A stretch of 64,000 nt of DNA, from the NCBI GenBank assembly GCA_037893225.1, contig JAZGUH010000103.1, positions 4,588,001 through 4,652,000 on the forward strand, written 5' to 3'. Below are positions 49,247 to 61,084 of this stretch, one piece after another. The number at the start of each line of letters is the position of its first letter. Positions within the stretch are counted from its first letter, which is position 1. The position numbers and the translations under genes are program-made. This DNA is from Hippasteria phrygiana (taxonomy: Eukaryota > Echinodermata > Asteroidea > Valvatida > Goniasteridae). A model generated the notes under the pieces. That model did not search any database. It worked only from the letters and a program-made list of their open reading frames with translations, and was not told where the DNA came from.

Positions 49247-50700
49247 CCTCCTTTCCCTGTTCATAATTGAATGGTATATTGACCAAATCCAGTAATTTTT
49301 ACACGTATGGGTAGCTTAGATATAGCGCAACAATTTCAGACCATCGCCAGCTTCACAGCGTTAGAACTCTTCGAGAAAATTCAAACCTCGCAACAAATTT
49401 CTTCCTGTGAATTCTGTGTGCGTTCTCCCGTTTACTGCATTGTGACTGCTTAACGTTTGCCACATTTTCAGATGAACGCCCCTCCTTTCCCTGTTCATAA
49501 TTGAATGGGATATTGACCAAATCCAGTAATTTTCACACGTATGGGTAGCTTAGATATAGCGCAACAATTTCAGACCATCGCCAGCTTCACAGCGTTAGAA
49601 CTCTTCGAGAAAATTCAAACCTCGCACCTAATTTCTTCCCGTGAACTCTGTGTGCGTTCTTCTGTTTACTGCATTGTGACTGTTTAACGTTTGCCACATT
49701 TTCAGATGAACGCCCCTCCTTTCCCTGTTCATAATTGAATGGAATATTGACCAAATCCAGCAATTTTCACACGTATGGGTAGCTTAAATCTAGCGCAACA
49801 ATTTGAGATCATCGCCAGCTTCACAGCGTTAGAACTCTTCGAGAAAATTCAAACCTAGCAACAAATTTCTTCCCATGAACTCTGTGTGCGTTCTCCCGTT
49901 TACTGCATTGTGGCTGCTTAACGTTTGCCAAATTTTCAGATGAACGCCCCTCCTTTCCCTGTTCATAATTGAATGGTATATTGACCAAATCCAGTAATTT
50001 TTACACGTATGGGTAGCTTAGATATAGCGCAACAATTTCAGACCATCGCCAGCTTCACAGCGTTAGAACTCTTCGAGAAAATTCAAACCTCGCAACATAT
50101 TTCTTCCTGTGAACTCTGTGTGCGTTCTCCCGTTTACTGCATTGTGGCTGCTTAACGTTTGCCAAATTTTCAGAAGAACGCCCCTCCTTTCCCTGTTCAT
50201 AATTATATGGTGTATTGACCAAATCCAGTGATTTTCACACGTATGGGTAGCTTAGATATAGAGCAACAATTTCAGACCATCGCCAGCTTCACAGCGTTAG
50301 AACTCTTCGAGAAAATTCAAACCTCGCACCTAATTTCTTCCCGTGAACTCTGTGTGCGTTCTTCCGTTTACTGCATTGTGACTGTTTAACGTTTGCCACA
50401 TTTTCAGATGAACGCCCCTCCTTTCCCTGTTCATAATTGAATGGAATATTGACCAAATCCAGCAATGTTCACACGTATGGGTAGCTTAAATCTAGCGCAA
50501 CAATTTGAGATCATCGCCAGCTTCACAGCGTTAGAACTCTTCGAGAAAATTCAAACCTCGCAACAAATTTCTTCCCATGAACTCTGTCTGCGTTCTCCCG
50601 TTTACTGCATTGTGGCTGCTTAACGTTTGCCAAATTTTCAGATGAACGCCCCTCCTTTCCCTGTTCATAATTGAATGGTATATTGACCAAATCCAGTAAT
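49247..50700 (+). repeat. displaced copy of 29600-31053 (offset 19,647 bp)
   Basis: After the 10-mer expansion, the match to zone D resumes at an offset of 19,647, exactly 17,308 plus the extra 2,339. Shared rare variants are CTAGCAAC (30208/49855), TGGTGTATTG (30562/50209) and CTGTCTGCG (30937/50584). The match ends at 50700, where ATGTTTACACG replaces ATTTTCACACG and zone G begins. The last C-deletion of the window lies at 49247. Confidence 0.87.
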
Positions 50701-53700
50701 GTTTACACGTAAGGGTAGCTTAGATCTAGCGCAACAATTTCAGACCATCGCCAGCTTCACAGCGTTAGAACTCTTCGAGAAAATTCAAACCTCGCAACAA
50801 ATTTCTTCCCGTGACCTCTGAGTGCGTTCTCCCGTTTACTGCATTGTGACTGCTTAACGTTTGCCAAATTTTCAGAAGAACGCCCCTCCTTTCCCTGTTC
50901 ATAATTGAATGGTATATTGACCAAATCCAGTATTTTTTACACGTATGGGTAGCTTAGATATAGCGCAACAATTTCAGACTATCACCAGCTTCACAGCGTT
51001 AGAACTCTTCGAGAAAATTCAAACCTCGCAACAAATTTCTTCCCATGAACTCTGTGTGCGTTCTTCCGTTTACTGCATTGTGACTGCTTAAATTTTGCCA
51101 AATGTTCAGATGAACGCCCCTCCTTTCCCTGTTCATAATTGAATGGGATATTGACCAAATTCAGTAATTTTCACACGTATGGGTAGCTTAGATCTAGCGC
51201 AACAATTTTAGACCATCGCCAGCTTCACAGCGTTAGAACTCTTCGAGAAAAATCAAACCTCGCATCAAATTTCTTCCTGTGAACTCTGTGTGCGTTCTTC
51301 CGTTTACTGCATTGTGACTGCTTAACGTTTGCCACATTTTCAGATGAACGCCCCTCCTTTCCCTGTTCATAATTGAATGGGATATTGACCAAATCTAGTA
51401 ATTTTCACACGTATGGGTAGCTTAGATCTAGCGCAACAATTTCAGACCATCGCCAGCTTCAAAGCGTGAGAACTCTTCGAAAAATTCAAACCTCGCACCT
51501 AATTTCTTCCTGTGAATTCTGTGTGCGTTCTTCCGTTTACTGCATTGTGACTGCTTAACGTTTGCCACATTTTCAGAAGAACGCCCCTGCTTTCCCTGTT
51601 CATAATTGAATGGTATATTGACCAAATCCAGTAATTTTTACACGTATGGGTAGCTTAGATATAGCGCAACAATTTCAGACCATCGCCAGCTTCACAGCGT
51701 TAGAACTCTTCGAGAAAATTCAAACCTCGCAACAAATTTCTTTCTGTGAACTCTGTGTGCGTTCTTCCGTTTACTGCATTGTGACTGCTTAACGTTTGCC
51801 ACATTTTCAGATGAACGCCCCTCCTTTCCCTGTTCATAATTGAATGGGATATTGACCAAATCCAGTAATTTTTACACGTATGGGTAGCTTAGATATAGCG
51901 CAACAATTTCAGACCATCGCCAGCTTCACAGCGTTAGAACTCTTCGAGAAAATTCAAACCTCGCAACAAATTTCTTCCTGTGAACTCTGTGTGCGTTCTC
52001 CCGTTTACTGCATTGTGGCTGCTTAACGTTTGCCAAATTTTCAGAAGAACGCCCCTCCTTTCCCTGTTCATAATTATATGGTATATTGACCAAATCCAGT
52101 AATTTTCACACGTATGGGTAGCTTAGATATAGCGCAACAATTTCAGACCATCGCCAGCTTCACAGCGTTAGAACTCTTCGAGAAAATTCAAACCTCGCAC
52201 CTAATTTCTTCCCATGAACTCTGTGTGCGTTCTTCCGTTTACTGCATTGTGACTGTTTAACGTTTGCCACATTTTCAGATGAACGCCCCTCCTTTCCCTG
52301 TTCACAATTGAATGGAATATTGACCAAATCCAGCAATTTTCACACGTATGGGTAGCTTAAATCTAGCGCAACAATTTGAGATCATCGCCAGCTTCACAGC
52401 GTTAGAACTCTTCGAGAAAATTCAAACCTCGCAACAAATTTCTTCCCATGAACTCTGTGTGCGTTCTCCCGTTTACTGCATTGTGGCTGCTTAAAGTCTG
52501 CAAAATTTTCAGATGAACGCCCCTCCTTTCCCTGTTCATAATTGAATGGTATATTGACCAAATCCAGTAATGTTTACACGTATGGGTAGCTTAGATATAG
52601 CGCGACAATTTCAGACCATAGCCAGCTTCACAGCGTTAGAACTCTTCGAGAAAATTCAAAACTCGCAACAAATTTCTTCCCATGAACACTGTGTGCGTTC
52701 TCCCGTTTACTGTATTGTAACTGTTTAACGTTTGCCACATTTTCAGATGAACGCCCATCCTTTCCCTGTTCATAATTGAATGGGATATTGACCAAATACA
52801 GCAATTTTCACACGTATGGGTAGCTTAGATCTAGCGCAACAATTTGAGACCATCGCCAGCTTCACAGCGTTAGAACTCTTCGAGAAAAATCAAACCTCGC
52901 ATCAAATTTCTTCCTGTGAACTCTGTGTGCGTTCTTCCGTTTACTGCATTGTGACTGCTTAACGTTTGCCACATTTTCAGATTCACGCCCCTCCTTTCCC
53001 TGTTCATAATTGAATGGGATATTGACCAAATCTAGTAATTTTCACACGTATGGGTAGCTTAGATCTAGCGCAACAATTTCAGACCATCGCCAGCTTCATA
53101 GCATGAGAACTCTTCGAAAAATTCAAACCTCGCACCTAATTTCTTCCTGTGAATTCTGTGTGCGTTCTTCCGTTTACTGCATTGTGACTGCTTAACGTTT
53201 GCCACATTTTCAGATGAACGCCCCTGCTTTCCCTGTTCATAATTGAATGGTATATTGACCAAATCCAGTAATTTTTACACGTATGGGTAGCTTAGATATA
53301 GCGCAACAATTTCAGACCATCGCCAGCTTCACAGCGTTAGAACTCTTCGAGAAAATTCAAACCTCGCAACAAATTTCTTTCTGTGAACTCTGTGTGCGTT
53401 CTTCCGTTTACTGCATTGTGACTGCTTAACGTTTGCCACATTTTCAGATGAACGCCCCTCCTTTCCCTGTTCATAATTGAATGGGATATTGACCAAATCC
53501 AGTAATTTTTACACGTATGGGTAGCTTAGATATAGCGCAACAATTTCAGACCATCGCCAGCTTCACAGCGTTAGAACTCTTCGAGAAAATTCAAACCTCG
53601 CAACAAATTTCTTCCTGTGAACTCTGTGTGCGTTCTCCCGTTTACTGCATTGTGGCTGCTTAACGTTTGCCAAATTTTCAGAAGAACGCCCCTCCTTTCC

Positions 53701-56520
53701 CTGTTCATAATTATATGGTATATTGACCAAATCCAGTAATTTTCACACGTATGGGTAGCTTAGATATAGCGCAACAATTTCAGACCATCGCCAGCTTCAC
53801 AGCGTTAGAACTCTTCGAGAAAATTCAAACCTCGCACCTAATTTCTTCCCGTGAACTCTGTGTGCGTTCTTCCGTTTACTGCATTGTGACTGTTTAACGT
53901 TTGCCACATTTTCAGATGAACGCCCCTCCTTTCCCTGTTCACAATTGAATGGAATATTGACCAAATCCAGCAATTTTCACACGTATGGGTAGCTTAAATC
54001 TAGCGCAACAATTTGAGATCATCGCCAGCTTCACAGCGTTAGAACTCTTCGAGAAAATTCAAACCTCGCAACAAATTTCTTCCCATGAACTCTGTGTGCG
54101 TTCTCCCGTTTACTGCATTGTGGCTGCTTAAAGTTTGCAAAATTTTCAGATGAACGCCCCTCCTTTCCCTGTTCATAATTGAATGGTATATTGACCAAAT
54201 CCAGTAATGTTTACACGTATGGGTAGCTTAGATCTAGCGCAACAATTTGAGACCATCGCCAACTTCACAGCGTTAGAACTCTTCGAGAAAAATCAAACCT
54301 CGCATCAAATTTCTTCCTGTGAACTCTGTGTGCGTTCTTCCGTTTACTGCATTGTGACTGCTTAACGTTTGCCACATTTTCAGATTCACGCCCCTCCTTT
54401 CCCTGTTCATAATTGAATGGGATATTGACCAAATCTAGTAATTTTCACACGTATGGGTAGCTTAGATCTAGCGCAACAATTTCAGACCATCGCCAGCTTC
54501 ATAGCGTGAGAACTCTTCGAAAAATTCAAACCTCGCACCTAATTTCTTCCTGTGAATTCTGTGTGCGTTCTTCCGTTTACTGCATTGTGACTGCTTAACG
54601 TTTGCCACATTTTCAGATGAACGCCCCTGCTTTCCCTGTTCATAATTGAATGGTATATTGACCAAATCCAGTAATTGTTACACGTATGGGTAGCTTAGAT
54701 ATAGCGCAACAATTTCAGACCATCGCCAGCTTCACAGCGTTAGAACTCTTCGAGAAAATTCAAACCTCGCAACAAATTTCTTTCTGTGAACTCTGTGTGC
54801 GTTCTTCCGTTTACTGCATTGTGACTGCTTAACGTTTGCCACATTTTCAGATTCACGCCCCTCCTTTCCCTGTTCATAATTGAATGGGATATTTACCAAA
54901 TTCAGCAATTTTCACACGTATGGGTAGCTTAAATCTAGCGCAACAATTTGAGGTCATCGCCAGCTTCACAGCGTTAGAACTCTTCGAGAAAATTCAAACC
55001 TCGCAACAAATTTCTTCCCATGAACTCTGTGTGCGTTCTCCCGTTTACTGCATTGTGGCTGCTTAACGTTTGCCAAATTTTCAGATAAACGCCCCTCCTT
55101 TCCCTGTTCATAATTGAATGGTATATTGACCAAATCCAGTAATTTTTACACGTATGGGTAGCTTAGATATAGCGCAACAATTTCAGACCATCGCCAGCTT
55201 CACAGCGTTAGAACTCTTCGAGAAAATTCAAACCTCGCAACAAATTTCTTTCTGTGAACTCTGTGTGCGTTCTCCCGTTTACTGCATTGTGGCTGCTTAA
55301 CGTTTGCCAAATTTTCAGAAGAACGCCCCTCCTTTCCCTGTTCATAATTATATGGAATATTGACCAAATCCAGCAATTTTCACACGTATGGGTAGCTTAG
55401 ATCTAGCGCAACAATTTGAGATCATCGCCAGCTTCACAGCGTTAGAACTCTTCGAGAAAAATCAAACCTCGCATCAAATTTCTTCCTGTGAACTCTGTGT
55501 GCGTTCTTCCGTTTACTGCATTGTGACTGCTTAACGTTTGCCACATTTTCAGATTCACGCCCCTCCTTTCCCTGTTCATAATTGAATGGGATATTGACCA
55601 AATCTAGTAATTTTCACACGTATGGGTAGCTTAGATCTAGCGCAACAATTTCAGACCATCGCCAGCTTCATAGCGTGAGAACTCTTCGAAAAATTCAAAC
55701 CTCGCACCTAATTTCTTCCTGTGAATTTTGTGTGCGTTCTTCCGTTTACTGCATTGTGACTGCTTAACGTTTGCCACATTTTCAGATGAACGCCCCTGCT
55801 TTCCCTGTTCATAATTGAATGGTATATTGACCAAATCCAGTAATTGTTACACGTATGGGTAGCTTAGATATAGCGCAACAATTTCAGACCATCGCCAGCT
55901 TCACAGCGTTAGAACTCTTCGAGAAAATTCAAACCTCGCAACAAATGTCTTTCTGTGAACTCTGTGTGCGTTCTTCCGTTTACTGCATTGTGACTGCTTA
56001 ACGTTTGCCACATTTTCAGATTCACGCCCCTCCTTTCCCTGTTCATAATTGAATGGGATATTTACCAAATTCAGCAATTTTCACACGTATGGGTAGCTTA
56101 AATCTAGCGCAACAATTTGAGGTCATCGCCAGCTTCACAGCGTTAGAACTCTTCGAGAAAATTCAAACCTCGCAACAAATTTCTTCCCATGAACTCTGTG
56201 TGCGTTCTCCCGTTTACTGCATTGTGGCTGCTTAACGTTTGCCAAATTTTCAGATGAACGCCCCTCCTTTCCCTGTTCATAATTGAATGGTATATTGACC
56301 AAATCCAGTAATTTTTACACGTATGGGTAGCTTAGATATAGCGCAACAATTTCAGACCATCGCCAGCTTCACAGCGTTAGAACTCTTCGAGAAAATTCAA
56401 ACCTCGCAACAAATTTCTTTCTGTGAACTCTGTGTGCGTTCTCCCGTTTACTGCATTGTGGCTGCTTAACGTTTGCCAAATTTTCAGAAGAACGCCCCTC
56501 CTTTCCCTGTTCATAATTGA
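50701..56520 (+). repeat. zone G, left part: units of 7, 6, 5 and 4 monomers
   Basis: From here the marker deletion changes: a G is lost in CTTCGAGAAAA to give CTTCGAAAAATTC. Copies of this marker near 51476, 53113, 54516, 55685 and 56620 are 1637, 1403, 1169 and 935 bases apart. That is 7, 6, 5 and 4 monomers, each less one base. Other private changes are CAGATTCACGCC (52979, 54382, 54849, 55551, 56018), GATATTTACC (54888, 56057) and GCCCCTGCTTT. All sequence is satellite. Confidence 0.87.
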
Positions 56521-58774
56521 ATGGGATATTGACCAAATCTAGTAATTTTCACACGTATGGGTAGCTTAGATCTAGCGCAACAATTTCAGACCATCGCCAG
56601 CTTCATAGCGTGAGAACTCTTCGAAAAATTCAAACCTCGCACCTAATTTCTTCCTGTGAATTCTGTGTGCGTTCTTCCGTTTACTGCATTGTGACTGCTT
56701 AACGTTTGCCACATTTTCAGAAGAACGCCCCTGCTTTCCCTGTTCATAATTGAATGGTATATTGACCAAATCCAGTAATTTTTACACGTATGGGTAGCTT
56801 AGATATAGCGCAACAATTTCAGACCATCGCCAGCTTCACAGCGTTAGAACTCTTCGAGAAAATTCAAACCTCGCACCTAATTTCTTCCCGTGAACTCTGT
56901 GTGCGTTCTTCCGTTTACTGCATTGTGACTGTTTAACGTTTGCCACATTTTCAGATGAACGCCCCTCCTTTCCCTGTTCATAATTGAATGGAATATTGAC
57001 CAAATCCAGCAATGTTCACACGTATGGGTAGCTTAAATCTAGCGCAACAATTTGAGATCATCGCCAGCTTCACAGCGTTAGAACTCTTCGAGAAAATTCA
57101 AACCTCGCAACAAATTTCTTCCCATGAACTCTGTCTGCGTTCTCCCGTTTACTGCATTGTGGCTGCTTAACGTTTGCCAAATTTTCAGATGAACGCCCCT
57201 CCTTTCCCTGTTCATAATTGAATGGTATATTGACCAAATCCAGTAATGTTTACACGTAAGGGTAGCTTAGATCTAGCGCAACAATTTCAGACCATCGCCA
57301 GCTTCACAGCGTTAGAACTCTTCGAGAAAATTCAAACCTCGCAACAAATTTCTTCCCGTGACCTCTGAGTGCGTTCTCCCGTTTACTGCATTGTGACTGC
57401 TTAACGTTTGCCAAATTTTCAGAAGAACGCCCCTCCTTTCCCTGTTCATAATTGAATGGTATATTGACCAAATCCAGTATTTTTTACACGTATGGGTAGC
57501 TTAGATATAGCGCAACAATTTCAGACTATCACCAGCTTCACAGCGTTAGAACTCTTCGAGAAAATTCAAACCTCGCAACAAATTTCTTCCCATGAACTCT
57601 GTGTGCGTTCTTCCGTTTACTGCATTGTGACTGCTTAAATTTTGCCAAATTTTCAGATGAACGCCCCTCCTTTCCCTGTTCATAATTGAATGGGATATTG
57701 ACCAAATTCAGTTATTTTCACACGTATGGGTAGCTTAGATCTAGCGCAACAATTTTAGACCATCGCCAGCTTCACAGCGTTAGAACTCTTCGAGAAAAAT
57801 CAAACCTCGCATCAAATTTCTTCCTGTGAACTCTGTGTGCGTTCTTCCGTTTACTGCATTGTGACTGCTTAACGTTTGCCACATGTTCAGATGAACGCCC
57901 CTCCTTTCCCTGTTCATAATTGAATGGGATATTGACCAAATCTAGTAATTTTCACACGTATGGGTAGCTTAGATCTAGCGCAACAATTTCAGACCATCGC
58001 CAGCTTCATAGCGTGAGAACTCTTCGAAAAATTCAAACCTCGCACCTAATTTCTTCCTGTGAATTCTGTGTGCGTTCTTCCGTTTACTGCATTGTGACTG
58101 CTTAACGTTTGCCACATTTTCAGAAGAACGCCCCTGCTTTCCCTGTTCATAATTGAATGGTATATTGACCAAATCCAGTAATTTTTACACGTATGGGTAG
58201 CTTAGATATAGCGCAACAATTTCAGACCATCGCCAGCTTCACAGCGTTAGAACTCTTCGAGAAAATTCAAACCTCGCACCTAATTTCTTCCCGTGAACTC
58301 TGTGTGCGTTCTTCCGTTTACTGCATTGTGACTGTTTAACGTTTGCCACATTTTCAGATGAACGCCCCTCCTTTCCCTGTTCATAATTGAATGGAATATT
58401 GACCAAATCCAGCAATGTTCACACGTATGGGTAGCTTAAATCTAGCGCAACAATTTGAGATCATCGCCAGCTTCACAGCGTTAGAACTCTTCGAGAAAAT
58501 TCAAACCTCGCAACAAATTTCTTCCCATGAACTCTGTCTGCGTTCTCCCGTTTACTGCATTGTGGCTGCTTAACGTTTGCCAAATTTTCAGATGAACGCC
58601 CCTCCTTTCCCTGTTCATAATTGAATGGTATATTGACCAAATCCAGTAATGTTTACACGTAAGGGTAGCTTAGATCTAGCGCAACAATTTCAGACCATCG
58701 CCAGCTTCACAGCGTTAGAACTCTTCGAGAAAATTCAAACCTCGCAACAAATTTCTTCCCGTGACCTCTGAGTG
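56521..58774 (+). repeat. 6-mer HOR, 1403 bp, first run (zone G)
   Basis: One full unit (56521-57923) is followed by most of a second. Each holds one CTTCGAAAAATTC deletion monomer (56620, 58023), one CTGTCTGCG monomer (57131, 58534) and one ACGTAAGGGTAG monomer with CTCTGAGTGCG. The run is broken near 58775, where the expected continuation is replaced by zone F-type monomers. Confidence 0.87.
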
Positions 58775-61084
58775 CGTTCTCCCGTTTACTGCATTGTGAC
58801 TGCTTAACGTTTGCCACATTTTCAGATGAACGCCCCTCCTTTCCCTGTTCATAATTGAATGGGATATTGACCAAATCCAGTAATTTTCACACGTATGGGT
58901 AGCTTAGATATAGCGCAACAATTTCAGACCATCGCCAGCTTCACAGCGTTAGAACTCTTCGAGAAAATTCAAACCTCGCACCTAATTTCTTCCCGTGAAC
59001 TCTGTGTGCGTTCTTCTGTTTACTGCATTGTGACTGTTTAACGTTTGCCACATTTTCAGATGAACGCCCCTCCTTTCCCTGTTCATAATTGAATGGAATA
59101 TTGACCAAATCCAGCAATTTTCACACGTATGGGTAGCTTAAATCTAGCGCAACAATTTCAGATCATCGCCAGCTTCACAGCGTTAGAACTCTTCGAGAAA
59201 ATTCAAACCTAGCAACAAATTTCTTCCCATGAACTCTGTGTGCGTTCTCCCGTTTACTGCATTGTGGCTGCTTAACGTTTGCCAAATTTTCAGATGAACG
59301 CCCCTCCTTTCCCTGTTCATAATTGAATGGTATATTGACCAAATCCAGTAATTTTTACACGTATGGGTAGCTTAGATATAGCGCAACAATTTCAGACCAT
59401 CGCCAGCTTCACAGCGTTAGAACTCTTCGAGAAAATTCAAACCTCGCAACATATTTCTTCCTGTGAACTCTGTGTGCGTTCTCCCGTTTACTGCATTGTG
59501 GCTGCTTAACGTTTGCCAAATTTTCAGAAGAACGCCCCTCCTTTCCCTGTTCATAATTATATGGTATATTGACCAAATCCAGTAATTTTCACACGTATGG
59601 GTAGCTTAGATATAGAGCAACAATTTCAGACCATCGCCAGCTTCACAGCGTTAGAACTCTTCGAGAAAATTCAAACCTCGCACCTAATTTCTTCCCGTGA
59701 ACTCTGTGTGCGTTCTTCCGTTTACTGCATTGTGACTGTTTAACGTTTGCCACATTTTCAGATGAACGCCCCTCCTTTCCCTGTTCATAATTGAATGGAA
59801 TATTGACCAAATCCAGCAATGTTCACACGTATGGGTAGCTTAAATCTAGCGCAACAATTTGAGATCATCGCCAGCTTCACAGCGTTAGAACTCTTCGAGA
59901 AAATTCAAACCTCGCAACAAATTTCTTCCCATGAACTCTGTCTGCGTTCTCCCGTTTACTGCATTGTGGCTGCTTAACGTTTGCCAAATTTTCAGATGAA
60001 CGCCCCTCCTTTCCCTGTTCATAATTGAATGGTATATTGACCAAATCCAGTAATGTTTACACGTAAGGGTAGCTTAGATCTAGCGCAACAATTTCAGACC
60101 ATCGCCAGCTTCACAGCGTTAGAACTCTTCGAGAAAATTCAAACCTCGCAACAAATTTCTTCCCGTGACCTCTGAGTGCGTTCTCCCGTTTACTGCATTG
60201 TGACTGCTTAACGTTTGCCAAATTTTCAGAAGAACGCCCCTCCTTTCCCTGTTCATAATTGAATGGTATATTGACCAAATCCAGTATTTTTTACACGTAT
60301 GGGTAGCTTAGATATAGCGCAACAATTTCAGACTATCACCAGCTTCACAGCGTTAGAACTCTTCGAGAAAATTCAAACCTCGCAACAAATTTCTTCCCAT
60401 GAACTCTGTGTGCGTTCTTCCGTTTACTGCATTGTGACTGCTTAAATTTTGCCAAATTTTCAGATGAACGCCCCTCCTTTCCCTGTTCATAATTGAATGG
60501 GATATTGACCAAATTCAGTTATTTTCACACGTATGGGTAGCTTAGATCTAGCGCAACAATTTTAGACCATCGCCAGCTTCACAGCGTTAGAACTCTTCGA
60601 GAAAAATCAAACCTCGCATCAAATTTCTTCCTGTGAACTCTGTGTGCGTTCTTCCGTTTACTGCATTGTGACTGCTTAACGTTTGCCACATTTTCAGATG
60701 AACGCCCCTCCTTTCCCTGTTCATAATTGAATGGGATATTGACCAAATCTAGTAATTTTCACACGTATGGGTAGCTTAGATCTAGCGCAACAATTTCAGA
60801 CCATCGCCAGCTTCATAGCGTGAGAACTCTTCGAAAAATTCAAACCTCGCACCTAATTTCTTCCTGTGAATTCTGTGTGCGTTCTTCCGTTTACTGCATT
60901 GTGACTGCTTAACGTTTGCCACATTTTCAGAAGAACGCCCCTGCTTTCCCTGTTCATAATTGAATGGTATATTGACCAAATCCAGTAATTTTTACACGTA
61001 TGGGTAGCTTAGATATAGCGCAACAATTTCAGACCATCGCCAGCTTCACAGCGTTAGAACTCTTCGAGAAAATTCAAACCTCGC
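58775..61084 (+). repeat. copy of the zone F/G boundary (49421-51730)
   Basis: This 2.3-kb block repeats 49421-51730 at an offset of 9354 bases (40 monomers less six). It starts with zone F markers (CTAGCAAC at 59209, CAACATATTTC at 59447, ATAGAGCAAC at 59611). It then crosses the same boundary into zone G order (ACGTAAGGGTAG at 60060, GACTATCACC at 60332, CTTAAATTTTG at 60441). The match ends near 61085, where CACCTAATT replaces AACAAATTT. It explains why the 6-mer run appears interrupted. Confidence 0.83.

Noticed and set aside
54884..55066. Forward 60-codon open frames (also 25649, 30326, 56053)
   Set aside because: Each arises from a single substitution of the TGA in ATATTGACC (to TCA, TGT or TTA), which joins an upstream ATG to the common 48-codon frame. 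The distribution follows HOR copies.
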